Source of the DNA: Blepharisma japonicum
Lineage: Eukaryota; Ciliophora; Heterotrichea; Heterotrichida; Blepharismidae
Assembly (NCBI GenBank): GCA_949751835.1
Contig: CATKHK010000143.1
Location: 1 to 60,443 of the forward strand
Direction of reading: 5' to 3'
DNA: 60,443 nucleotides
Part shown: positions 11,332-22,448 of the stretch, in pieces
Layout of the letters: every line of letters begins with the position of its first letter
Position numbering within the stretch: position 1 is the first letter of the stretch
Made by a program: the position numbers and the translations under genes
The notes under the pieces: model-generated
Database searches by the model: none
What the model was told of the DNA's origin: nothing
What the model saw: the letters and a program-made list of their open reading frames with translations, nothing else

Positions 11332-12642
11332 TTAAAGTTTAATCATTAACTTTTTATTCAAATCGAACTTGTAGTAATTGCAGTGGCAATCAACCTTTTC
11401 TCCATCCGAAATGAACCGAACATATATTGCTCCTTTATTATATGAGCAATATACTTGATCAAACATAAAATTGATTACTGATTTTGCTATTTGTCTCCAA
11501 TCAGTGTAACTTCTAATTTCGCTTTCATATACTGAGCCTTCATAGCCATATTCAATCAAATACAGTCTCTCTGCATTTATCAGGATCTTCTGTCGTTCTG
11601 TAGACTGATAAGGAATCATTGAGTAAGAGTCAATATCAATTGAGTATAATCAAAGATCCTGACTATATGCTCCAGAAGCCAAAATATTTCCATTAAATAA
11701 TAAACTATTGATCCATTTATCACATAATGGCATTGGAGTTAATTTAGTCCATCTTTTTCGATCCAAGTCAAATCTTTGAGCTAGTTGAAAAAAATCTGGA
11801 TCATCTCCTCCAAAGCAATAGACACTGTTGTTGTAATAGATACATGATGCATAAACAAGATTTTCTCCAGATGGCAGCAATTCGACTTCACCATTCATAT
11901 CAATTAGCATTGCTTCCCCACTGCGAGACCAATCACCATAACAGAATAGCTTACCATTTGGAAGTGGAGCTATGCTTGCCATTTCACTCGAGCCTGTGTA
12001 TTTCTTCAAGATTTTATATTCTTTGGTTTCAGTTTCAGTGTTATAAATTTCTAACTTAGTTATATAACGTTTTGAATCACTTCTAAGAGTATAAAGAGAT
12101 GTATTTTGCTGAAAAGCTTTAAGATAATCTTGGTAAGCTTGCTTTAGCAGTGGATTCTTTAAATCCGAATGGGTCTGATATTTTTTGCATGTTTCTCTAA
12201 AATCCATCTCCAATTCTGGATTGTTTGGTCTACTCAAGATCTCAACTGTTTTATTTCTCAAAGTTTCTATGTTTAAAGCGTTTTCTCTTTCTTTGAGCAT
12301 ACTATTGAAATCCTCGGTAATGCCTAATTGATAATTAAGCAAGCATGCAGGTTTTACGTTTTTAAGCCAGTTCAAACGCTTAGCTTCTTTTACTATTTGT
12401 TTATATAGGCTATCATATGGATACTCTCGTTCACTTTGGCCTGTTTCGATGTTGGAGTAATAAATTTCGCCTTCAGGGGTTTTGCATCACTTTCATGGGT
12501 GAGGAAGAGGAGTTTTCAAACTTTTACGAGCTATGTAGAGCAAATCTTCATCATCTGGAAGAGTTAGACCAAGCCATATACCGTATTTGATAATTTCATC
12601 CTCTGTTGGCTCGTAATTGTCGTTGGTTAATTTGTTTCCCAT
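11332..12642 (-). CDS. WW-domain (CEP164-like) / kelch protein, duplicate
   Basis: 436 aa, ATG at 12642, TAA at 11332-11334, TGA=Trp at residues 50 and 52 and at 11650. Same architecture as 9284-10588: DEIIKYGIWLGLTLPDDEDL, WW domain from Trp50 with YYS61-63, and EYP73-75 with Arg72 where the second WW tryptophan belongs. It continues with the helical linker and kelch-like blades (KLFCYGDW, SCIYYNNSVYCFGG, FDLDRKRWTKLTPMP, YLIEYGYEGSVYESE). The duplication with 9284-10588 includes the 3' flank. With two of three WW modules in this window lacking the second Trp, ligand binding may be altered. Confidence 0.85.
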
Positions 12643-13087
12643 TTCAAATATACTCTTTACTCTAAGTTTCAAATCTTAAAACTTCATAAAGGAATTTATT
12701 CGCATAAAAAATATAATTTTGTTTCAGCTTATATCTTAAAGGCAATACTTCTATTTTTAACAACTGCAATTCAATTTTATTTTTTAGCAAAGAATTTTTT
12801 TTTCTATTTTTAATAATTTTTTATATAGATTTAAGCTATGCTGTCTGATTATAAAAATAATTTTAAGCGATTCTCAATGTTTTATGTGCCGGTGGTATTT
12901 TTAATTTCACAACCCGCTACGAAAACAAAATTATAACAATGCTTGGAATATTTTAGATGCTCGGAGGTAAAATTTTATTAATACATTGATTATTTCACCT
13001 TATAATTTAACTATTTGATATTATATTTTGCTAAAAAAGAATTATCTCTAATCTATTAAGTTATTATGATGAACCTAATATAAAAGC
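12643..13087. other. Intergenic, no gene seen
   Basis: AT-rich spacer between two minus-strand kelch genes. The part near 13,040-13,087 resembles the downstream flank of the duplicate gene at 7824. No coding frame is apparent. Confidence 0.5.
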
Positions 13088-13921
13088 CTAGTTTGTAATG
13101 GCAAAATGTTCTCCAGCATGTTTATTGAAATATATCACATTTTTCAGCTTCTTTTTCTTTAAATCAAATCTAAAAATACCTGATCAATTTGCATAATAAA
13201 CTTTTCCTTCATAATAAATTGGCGAACTGTTCATCCCAAAATTGCATCCTTCAACAATTAATTGCCCAAGGCTTTTTCAGTCTCCCAAATCTCCATCGTT
13301 TGAATATAGATATCGTTCATTATCGATTGCATAAATATTTTCAAAACTAATAATAAATAGCTTGCATGGTGCTACTAATGGAATTGATAAATCTGAAAAC
13401 GAGTCTACATAAATATCATAGATATAAACATTATTTGTTTTACAGCTCCATAAAAATACATAATTCTTAAATAAAGGGCCAACTTGACCTGGCGTCCATG
13501 CATCAAAATGAGGGGTTAGCTTATATCATTGACCTTCGTTAATTTTATATCTTCCCGATTCATGGTGAAGCCCACCTATTAAATAAACAAAGCCATCATA
13601 ATAAAATGAGCATCCATACTGCGTCTTTTTATTCGTATTAATATACTTTATATTGTTCAAAGGATCAATAATATATGAGACAGATCCATAATGATAATAT
13701 AAGCTTCCATCAGGGAGCAAACATTTTGATCCATGAATATTCAGTTCCTTATCTATTTGAAGCTCTAATTCATCAATTCTTTTAGTTTTTGCATCAAAAA
13801 TACTTAAAGATTTTGAACTATTACTGCTTATTCTGAACTTTAGCTTATCAGATTCAAATTGTTGGGAGCTTTTGTGATATAAAATTTGATCAATTTTAAG
13901 CATGCTAGATTTTTCTTCCAT
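13088..13921 (-). CDS. Short kelch-family protein (recent duplicate)
   Basis: 277 aa, ATG at 13921, TAG at 13088-13090, TGA=Trp at 13526 and at later positions. It is the close duplicate of 7824-8639, with the same blades (CLLPDGSLYYHYGSVSYIID, FYYDGFVYLIGG, IYAIDNERYLYSNDGD, YYANWSGIFRFDLKKKK). The tail is longer (ends EHFAITN). It has no zinc, WW or coiled-coil module. Its 5' neighbourhood is the tandem-repeat tract. Confidence 0.85.
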
Positions 13922-14305
13922 AAATTACATATGTATGAGAAAATGAATAATAAAAATAATAAGCTTAATAATCTTAAAATGAACTTTCAAAAAATGAATC
14001 TATAGCTTGACAAGTAGAGCAATCATAAAATAAGAACTTATTTTCATAAATTATGTTTATTTTAAAAATTAATTTTTAATTTAAGATACCTTTAGACTTA
14101 AATTGATAAGCATCTTACCTATTTGCTTCTGTTTTCTATATAGCTTAGTTGATAACTAATAATTTAATCTAGCGTGCATAATCATTATAGAAGCTTATTA
14201 CTCATTTAAGAATTCTATTAGGCTAGATTCTTATCTTTGTACACATTATTTTAAAAATGTAGATTTGAATTGCTAATATTAATGTAAATCTAAAATTTAA
14301 GAAGT

Positions 14306-15270
14306 CAAATGTGCGTTTGTCTAGAAAGAGGAAAATACAGTTATAAACAATTGTTATTGCTCCTTAAAATATAAAGTTTTAGTGAGGGCAGCATAAGTAT
14401 AATCGTTTCGATATTTTTCATGTATATCATTTATATGAAATAAGATGGCAAAAGCAAACAAAATTATAAAAAATCAAAATGTGCACCTGTTCAAAAGCGG
14501 TAAATATAGCTATAAAGTAGAGCTATTACTTCTTAATATATGAAATTCCAGTGAGGATCGCATCAAGTGGAATAAGATATTTAATTTTTTCCATGCATAT
14601 TGAAAATCAAGATGACGATATAATGAGCAGAAAAATCAAAATGAGTTCAGAAAACGGAAAATAAAGCAACAAACAATTTTTTTTAAATATGAAGTTCCAA
14701 TGAGAGAACTACATTTTTAATTTTTGTAAGGCTTTGTGAATCAAGATGATGATATAACAACAGAAAAAATAAAAAATCAAATGGCGCTTCTATCCAGAAA
14801 GAGGATAATTATACTATAAATAAATATTATTATTTGTTAAAATATAAATTTTAGTAAGGGCCACATCAAGTTTAATAAGACTTTAAATTTTTCGTATAGC
14901 TATATAGCGCGCAAACAAAATAAAAAAATAAAATTTTATGTCTGTCCAGAAAGCTAACATAAAGCCCCCAAATAAATGCTGTTATTTCTTGAAATATAAA
15001 GTTCGAGTTAGGACTGCATAAAGTGGAATAAGACTTTTAATTTTTTTTCCATGATATAAAAAATCAAGATAGCAATTGAATGAGCAAAACAATGAAAATA
15101 TCAAAATTTACATCTGTCCAAAAGCGGAAAATAAAGATATAACCGGCTCTATTATTCCTCCAAATATGTAATGCTAGATAGGATGACATCAAGGGAATGA
15201 GAGTCCAACTTCTGTTGGGTTTATGGCAATTAAATAAACAAAAAATTAAAATGTCAAAATTGTTTATCCT
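14306..15270. repeat. Degenerate tandem repeat, ~140-170 bp unit, six to seven copies
   Basis: Units begin near 14306, 14476, 14637, 14778, 14931 and 15102, with a seventh starting near 15245. Each has, in order, CAAAATG-like start, CTGTCCAGAAAG(A/C)GG, a TATAAA-rich middle, AAATATAAAGTTC(C/G)AGT, GAGG-C-CATCAAGTGGAATAAG and TTTAATTTTTTCCATG; some carry ATCAAGATGA-GATATAA. Divergence between units is high, so the array is old. I see no surviving protein frame; minus-strand pieces in successive units look alike, so an ancient repeated coding unit is possible. Flanks 13,922-14,305 and 15,271-15,504 hold nothing recognisable. Confidence 0.75.
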
Positions 15271-15504
15271 TGCCAATCATTTTAATATCAGTTTTAATTT
15301 CCAAAACTGGGCGCAAGCCATTTTGCCATGAAATTGCTGCAACCTAGTAGAGTGAGAGAAGAACCATTTTTGTTGTACAATCCTTTATATTAAATTTTAG
15401 CTTAGTTCTTTTTTATGATTGCTTTATTTCTCATTTGTAAGTCATTGGTCGCAATATACTCTAGGAATATTTTATGATGAATAATTAATATATATTAATA
15501 TTGA

Positions 15505-15650
15505 TAGAGCAAGCTTCTACAAGAGAGCAAACATTTTGATTCATGAGAATTGAAATCTGCTCATCCTTTTAAAATTAAATTTCATCTATTTTTTACTTTT
15601 GCATATAAAATGCTTAATGGTTTGCAATATTATTTCTTAGTTGGAAAATT
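15505..15650 (-). pseudogene. Decayed kelch fragment
   Basis: The stretch AGCAAACATTTTGATTCATG and what follows match the GSKCLLPDG and KTKRIDEIEL part of the short kelch genes (13680-13830), with indels and no open frame. It marks the far edge of the left kelch cluster. Confidence 0.6.
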
Positions 15651-15700
15651 ATAATAGTTAGCATTTCTATAAATTATTAATTATTCATTTATAAAATAAA

Positions 15701-16912
15701 ATGCCTTCTCAAAAAGCTATTGTCGACAAGAATTCAGAGATTAATGATTATGTTTTTATAGGGGAAGAAAACCCTTGTGGAAGCCTTCTCGATCCTGATG
15801 GCATTTGCGATAAAATTTTATTGTCAAAAATATTTAGTTCAGGTAAATCATATAAAAGGACAACAAGATCAGAATTACATCCAAAAAAGATTAATAAAGG
15901 CTTTTCAACGAAGAGGACAGAAAATCGCTCTCCAGCATTAAAACAAAAAAAGCAAATTCCTAAACAAAATTCAAAAATAGATGAGTCCAAGCCTAAAAAA
16001 ATTATAAAAGCTATTCAAAAATCTAAGAATGAACAAACATTCCTAATTTCAGATTTAGCTTATAAGGAGAGAATCTATTTGATAAAAGATGAAATAAGTG
16101 AAATAGTAACTTCAATTTGAATAGCAGAAAATAAATCTCAAATTCTTGCTGTAAAAAAATATACTTATAAAAAGGAAGAATTGACTAAAAAATACGAAAA
16201 AGAAGCATATTTTCTTGATACTCTAAGCCAAGTTAGCCATCCATTCTTTTTAAAATTTTATGAATTCGAAAAAACATTATTAGAAGGACAATTTGAGTTT
16301 TGCTTAGTTATGGAATACTGCCCTAGTAGCTTGCATAGACAAATTTTGGAAAAAATCGCTTTAGGTGAAAATTCGAATCTTATTTTAGTTGTAATAGTGA
16401 ACAAATTATTAAGCGGATTCGTGAAGTTAAGCAAATCAAATATTGTGCATAGAGATATAAAGCCTCAAAATATCTTATTTTCTGAAGATAAAGAGTATAA
16501 ATTAATTGATTATGGGATTTCTGAAAATGTTCCATCAATGTCTGAGGAAGGTGAATACTTCATTAAGGGTACGCGCGATTATATGTCTCCAGAACTTATT
16601 TCAGAATTAAATAAAAACAATCAAAAATGTGTGAAATTTAAATATAATCTGGAAAAAGCAGATGTTTATTCATTAGGGCTAGTATTTTTGAAGATTTGCA
16701 CAGGTAAAAGTGTAAAAGGAATCAATCAAATCGCTTATCAAGAGGAAATGTGTGAAATTCTTAATGAAATAAAAATAAAATGACTAAGAAAAACTTTGGA
16801 AAAAATGCTCTTATTAGATCCAGCAAAAAGATTCACATTTGAAGAAGCTTACGAATATCTACAAGAAGATGATGACTTCAAAAAAGATCTAAATCAGGCT
16901 TATAATTCTTAA
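15701..16912 (+). CDS. Protein kinase
   Basis: 403 aa, ATG at 15701, TAA at 16910-16912, TGA=Trp at 16118 and 16781. Residues 1-120 are basic and low-complexity, then a kinase fold: LAVKKY (Lys152/153), MEYCP hinge, NIVHRDIKPQNILF (His250, Asp252), KLIDYG (Asp270 of a DYG in place of DFG), GTRDYMSPE activation segment (296-298) and DVYSLG. A canonical glycine-rich loop is not evident. The DIKPQN catalytic loop points to Ser/Thr specificity. The HRD, DYG and SPE residues are present, so it should be active. Group assignment is not possible by eye. Confidence 0.9.
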
Positions 16913-17006
16913 TCTTTATTAAGTAGCCACTAAATAGAGGAGTAATAGTAACTTTTTAATATCTATATTAAAATCAATTATGAATTCAAGATTTCTTTAA
17001 ATAAAA

Positions 17007-17747
17007 ATGAAAATTATATTTTTATTTATTATTGCTGCCATACACGCAAGTAATTTTCCTATGCTTGATCTGCAAGCATCTCTAAAAGTCCCTATATGAA
17101 CTTCCAATAATTATTGCGGCTGAGCAGGGGTCTACTGTAACAGTAATAATGAAGTCTATGCAATTTGCTTAGCAAGTCTCCCTTTTACAGGTGATCTCAC
17201 TGAAGGAATATTTAGCAGACTTCCAAAACTTTCAATTTTGGCTATTGTAATTGACGACAATTCCCAAGCTCCAGCTTTAACTCTTCCCAGCGATCTTTGT
17301 ACACTGAATTCTTTGAAGCAGCTTGAACTTCACAGATTGAATATAAATACAGCATTTCCTTCACAAATTCTTAATTGCACAAATTTAACGATTCTTCATA
17401 TGGCTTATTGTGGATTGACAGGAAATTTGCCTGATTTCTCTAATTTGAAGAACCTGGAGACATTAGATTTAAATGGAAATAAATTTTCAGGGAGTATTCC
17501 TCAATCTATAGCAAATTTACCAAATTTAGTGACTTTGCAATTATTCAGCAATTCACTTAGTGGGAGTTTACCTAGCTTTGCTTCAAACAATTTGGCTTCA
17601 CTTGATGTAAGGAATAATGCCCTCACAGGATCAGTTCCCTCTGATTTGTTTTCAAAATCAAGCATAGATTATTTTGGATTTGATGGAAATCTAATGACAG
17701 TCCCCGAAATTTGTCAAGATAAACCATTTTGTATCCCGTTTTCTTAA
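17007..17747 (+). CDS. Secreted plant-type leucine-rich-repeat protein
   Basis: 246 aa, ATG at 17007, TAA at 17745-17747, two early TGA=Trp codons. Residues 1-15 are a signal peptide (KIIFLFIIAAIHAS). An N-cap of the plant LRRNT type follows, ending NNYCGWAGVYCN, where the Trp is UGA. About six LRRs carry the plant-specific LxGxIP pattern (GLTGNLPDFSNLKNLETLDL, NKFSGSIPQSIANL, NSLSGSLPSF, NALTGSVPSDLF). The end is cysteine-containing (EICQDKPFCIPFS) and has no membrane anchor. Probably an extracellular or lumenal recognition protein. Confidence 0.9.
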
Positions 17748-18254
17748 TTAATTGAAATAATTTTAGTTAAGCATGTATAAGGTCTTTTGAAATATGGAAT
17801 TTAAAGTCTTTAATAGCCTAAATCATTTATTGTTATCAAATTAATCACTCATTTGCATGGTCTATAATAAACCTCTATAATATTCTTTATTTAAACTCAA
17901 ATAATTAAGCAGTTAAATTCATTCTTTATATAATATTATATTAAGGAAATTCACAATTGCCAAGTAATTTGTATTTATATTGATAATTAGCAACTTTAAA
18001 ATTATTTCTCTAGGATTATACTGCTTTGGATAATAAATAAACTGAGCACAGAAATTATTATTATTATTATTAACTTATTTGAATGGAGATCTCTACAATA
18101 AGTCCTAAATTGGCAATTAAACAGAATTCTCTATCTAATCTTCTTCTATAATACATCTATTATTGTTTCTGACAAACCCCTTTCTCCAAAAAAATTATTT
18201 AAAAACTCATTTTAAAATTCACTAAGCTAGTTATCATTGACAGAATTAAGATAA
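17748..18254. other. Intergenic, no gene seen
   Basis: AT-rich convergent spacer between the LRR gene and a small minus-strand gene. No frame or repeat stands out apart from a short ATT triplet run near 18,056. Confidence 0.5.
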
Positions 18255-18494
18255 TTAAGCAGAATTCTTGACAATGTATTTTAAAACATAGCTTTCAGGA
18301 TTTTTATTAGGAAATCCACAATGCAATGTTGCACTATAATGAAGAGTTTCTCTGTAAATCTTATAATCACTAGATATATATTACCTTTCTAGATGACTCA
18401 ACTCTGCTAATACTTTAGCAGCTTTATCGTCGTTAAATAAGCTACTTGTAAATTTCTGACTATATTTTACACTGAAATTTAAATCGTGTTCCAT
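18255..18494 (-). CDS. 74-aa protein with one 15-nt intron
   Basis: Exons 18385-18494 and 18255-18369, ATG at 18494, TAA at 18255-18257. The unspliced frame hits TAA inside the GTAA of the intron; removing 15 nt joins HLE-S-DYKIYRETLHYSA and keeps the frame to the end. The protein is hydrophilic with an N-terminal helix (DDKAAKVLAELSHLE) and a C-terminal part containing CGFPNKNPESYVLKY. I recognise no family. The support is the exact 15-nt GTAATATATATCTAG intron and an exon sum divisible by three. It is easily missed because each exon is under 120 nt. Confidence 0.65.
18370..18384 (-). other. 15-nt intron
   Basis: Sense GTAATATATATCTAG; it splits an AGT codon. Same GTAA...TAG form as the other three introns in this window. 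Confidence 0.7.
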
Positions 18495-18530
18495 ATTTAT
18501 TATTATCACCAAACTCATTTTATTATATAA

Positions 18531-20366
18531 TTATTTATCTAATTTTAAGCGATTTTCTAAATTAGTGCGTTTTTTTGAAAGGAAAGGAAAACTTTCATCG
18601 CCAAAATATTTCTTTGAAATTGGAGATATATCAGGTGTTATTGATTTATATGTGTCTATTTCACCTTTTTGTGGTAAGGAAATTGCTCGTTTCGGTGTAA
18701 TTGTGGGAGTTTTAGAATACTCAAAAATTGAAAATGATTGGTCAGCAGTTTCTTCGGTTTCTCGAGCAGAATCTCTGCCAAAAGAATTTTCTGAAAATTT
18801 TTCTTTAAAAATTCCTTTTAGCTTTTCTGAATAAATATTGTAGACTTCTCCCATTTTTCGCTTATTTTTGACTGTTTTTTTGATGCGATTAATTTCAGAT
18901 TTAAAATCAAAATTCGATCGAGCATTTGGATCTTTAGGACATTTGTGTGGAGAATGTCCATTTTTCTTGCAATTTGAGCAAAAAAGTGATCTTTCAGGGT
19001 TTTCTTCTTCATTATCACTATCAATTAAATTTTGATTTTCGTGCTTGCCTTTTTGGCATCCTTGGCTTTCTTTAATTGTGTTTCCGCAGCACCAATACAT
19101 TTGTCCATTCCATATGTTGCCATGTGTAGAGCAAGACCAATTATAATTATTCTTCTCGAAATAAGGTTTTCTGCATTTTTTGCATAATTTTTCTTCTGTT
19201 TCTCTCGCGGATTTATGCTTAGCTTTAAGTGCTTTGAGCCTCTCTTTCATTTTTTCGTATTCTAGATTAAAATCATTGAATTCTTTTTCCTTCTTTGAAA
19301 ACTCTTCTCCACTATCTTTAGCTCTTGCAATTTCTCGCTTGAGCTGAGCTTTTTTGTTATTAAAATAATCTGTAATTATAAATCTAAGTTTCTTTACCTC
19401 CTCTTTAATATTTTGCCTGGTGGAAATATTGTCATAGTTCGAAATCATTAATTTGAAATTTTGTCATAAGCATTTGTTTGCTTGACAGCATTTTGTTTGT
19501 TCAATCGCATTTAGATTTTCATTCAAAATTTTCCATGAAGAGAGTGAGCCTGCTAAAATATCTTCGAATTGCGAAGATGATAATAAAGATGTGCAAGACT
19601 CAAAAAAGCCTTTTAGTCTTTCGCCCATAATATCATTTCGCATTCTATATAAATCATTTCAATGAAGCAAAGTCTTTGACTTTTCTTTTAATTCCATATT
19701 AAAATTCTTTTCTTTGTAGTAGGAATTTTCCAATTGGGTTTTTTCTGTTTGGCTTTTTTCATACATAGATTTTGATTCCAACAGATCTTGTCTTGCCTCA
19801 GTTATGCCTAAAACTTCCAATTTATTTCGTTTCTCTGTCTCTTTAAGCATATATCTAATGCTATTCAAATTTCCTTTATCCCTCAATAGCTTTTCTTTTA
19901 AAGAATTAAGCTCATTTTCTACTTTTTGTTTTTCAGTCACCACTGTTTCATAATCATTTTTAATATTTTCTAAACCAACAAGCTCCTTGCTTAAAATTTC
20001 TTTCAGTAAATCACTTAATTTTTCTAATGGTTTTTTATCTTTCAACAGCCTATTTTGAGACATTCCATAAGCATTTACTCTTTTTCTTGCTGAGGTAGCT
20101 CTTTTTTGTGTATCGAACATTGGTAGCAAATATTTTTTTACTACTTCTAAAGCCATTTCCCTCGAAATTTTTGGCCTCGGATTTGATTTCCTATTTTTCA
20201 GTTTTTCAATATTTGGATACATGGATTCAGCGATGTGAGATTTACCGATCGAGCTTAAAGATCTATTGTAAAGCCAATTAGATGGAGAGTAATTCATAGG
20301 GGAACTTGGACTATATGACCGTTTTCGAATAAGCCTGGAAGATCCATATGTAAAAGAATTTTCCAT
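18531..20366 (-). CDS. Coiled-coil protein with CHORD-like zinc site and zinc knuckle
   Basis: 611 aa, ATG at 20366, stop at 18531-18533, TGA=Trp at 19659 and about 19468 joining two open stretches. A basic, Ser-rich N-terminus (1-80) precedes long coiled coils (about 110-235 and 320-390). Residues 395-442 have C395, C398, C412, H415, C426-C427, C437 and H442 with WCCG and GCQKGKH, resembling a CHORD-type zinc fold. A CX2CX4HX4C zinc knuckle follows at 463-476 (CSNCKKNGHSPHKC). The tail is Ser/Thr-Pro rich with several TP/SP sites. Zinc knuckles often bind RNA and CHORD sites bind proteins; the actual role is unknown. Confidence 0.82.
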
Positions 20367-20973
20367 AATAGTTAAAATTAATGAATAAAACAGATTTTAA
20401 CAAACTTTATATGAGTTAAAAATTTACTTTGGGTGGAAAATTTAAGATTCTATGTTGGACAAATTAATGATTTTTAACATTTAAATCCTTTATATACACG
20501 ATCTTTGAATATAACTCAATATGAATATCAAATTTATTTTTACCCCACTAAAAACAATAATAAATCTCAAAGTAAGATAGTCAAAATACTGTATATTGAT
20601 GATTTGTCTTTCCATTTATTAAAATTTGCATAAATTAAAAGTAATAACTTTGTTTCGTTATGAATTTTTAAATTTTTTTGTAGCAGCAATTAATCTTCAG
20701 GAAATAACTTGAATTTATTTTCTTTAATTAATATTTGTTTATAGAGAAAAATTAATTATTGAATAAGAAACTCAGAAATAAAGTATTCTTCAATCAATTA
20801 TTAATTAATTTATTAAATATTTATAGTTCTTGACTACTAAAATTCATTATTCTATATAAATTCGATTAAAAATAAAATAATTGAAAGGATTTTTTGATTT
20901 TTAATTTTAAAATTGGCTTAGAGCTAATTTCTAACAGATTGAGTGCCACTATAATAAGAATTTTATTGAAAAA
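20367..20973. other. Intergenic, divergent promoter region, no gene seen
   Basis: About 600 nt of AT-rich DNA between divergent genes. TTATTCATTAA lies about 14-25 nt upstream of the minus-strand ATG; similar ATTATTCATT strings occur before some other genes here. Nothing else is seen. Confidence 0.4.
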
Positions 20974-22245
20974 ATGGATCAAGTATTTTTTGCGTTAACA
21001 TTATCTCAGATTATTTCGTTATCAGCAACAGCTTTAATCGAGCCATTTCTTATCGATGAAGCAAAAAACCATGACATTTCTACAGATTTTTTGATATTCA
21101 CGATAATTTTATCATTATCTATCCCAATAATTACATCCCCAATAATTGGGAAAAATTTGCAAAGATTTGGCAGACGAAGATTATTTGTAATTAGCTGCAT
21201 TTTAGAAGGAATTCCTTTCTTATTCTTTAGCCTGCTATCCCACATAAACAGTGCCTTTTACCTATTTTTATCCCTGATTGCTTTTATAATTCTAGGATTA
21301 GGTCTTTCAATCTCCCTTACAAGCACAATTTCTTTTGTTGCTATTTATTACTCTGATTGCATGGAATCCAGACTAGGCAGAGTTCAAATCTTATCAACAT
21401 TCGGGACCATGATCGTAGCTTCATTTGGGATTACAATGCATCATGTTTTTGGATTTACAGCATTTTGCATTGTTTTTGGTGCTGGGGTCTTCATATATAC
21501 TCCTATTATCTATCAATTACTTCCAGAAGACAATAAATATGTAGAGCTCGACGAGGTGGTCCAATTTAAAAAAATCATCAGATTGCCTTCAATAGAAATC
21601 ACAGGGATGTTGCAAATTTTTGCATATGCTTCATATAACTTTTTAGGGCCAGTTTTAACAAACTATTTACTTACTTATGATCTTACAGCAAAAACTATGG
21701 CACTTATAGTGCTTTTATTAAACATTTCTTTTGGGCTAGGGCTGGTCGGCATCAGATTTATAAATATCGATAGAAAGTATTTTATGATGATTGGGATATT
21801 TTGTGTCGGTTTTGGAGACTTATTTTTAATTTTTCATAATGAATGAGTTTTGGGCTTATCTTTAATGTTGCTTGGATTTGGTACTTCTTTTAGTACACTT
21901 ACAGTCCTACCAGATATGATAGACACCGCAATGCAAGTATTCAATTATTATAATGATTCACATGTATCAGATTTTATATCTGGAATTATTAGTGCATTAT
22001 GATGCAGTGGTAATTTAATTGGCTACTTGATTGCTAAATTTTTGTATAAATCTATTGGATTTAATTCTTGCGAAGCTATCATGGGGATTGCGACTTTGGT
22101 ATTTTGCTTAGGATTTGCGGGATATTTAAGAGTAAACAAGCCAATCAGGCGCAAAGCATCGAAAACAGTTTTGCTAGGACATGAGCTAGACAACATTTCC
22201 CAAAACACTGAAATGATATCATTCAACTTAAATTCACAACATTAA
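20974..22245 (+). CDS. MFS transporter, SLC18B1-like
   Basis: 423 aa, ATG at 20974, TAA at 22243-22245, TGA=Trp at 21844 and 22000. About 12 membrane segments are visible. MFS motif A appears between TM2 and TM3 as GKNLQRFGRRRLF, and a LGLGLSISLTSTISFVAIYY helix follows. The later half has the DFISGIISALWCSGNLIGY helix, which in SLC18B1-type proteins lies before the last membrane pair. SLC18B1 relatives transport polyamines, but substrate cannot be read from sequence. It has a tandem paralogue at 22449; the two probably arose by duplication. Confidence 0.87.
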
Positions 22246-22448
22246 ATATAATTTATCAAGCCGATTATTAATTGATTGATAATGCTTAAAGAATTTTTAC
22301 ATTACAAAATTAAAAAAATTAAAATTTTATCTATTGCTCTCTTTTATATCCTGAAGGATAAATGTGTCAAAAGAAATTAAATTCGAAAATTGGATTGAAT
22401 ATATAGAAATCCATAAAACTTCTTATTTGCGATTTTATTTGTAAATAA

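Noticed and set aside
14306-15270. Tandem 5S rRNA or tRNA cluster
   Set aside because: Unit length is similar to 5S spacing but no 5S or tRNA box sequence is present and units are too divergent.
15064-15276. 70-aa minus-strand frame
   Set aside because: Lies inside the tandem repeat; other units have stops at matching places.
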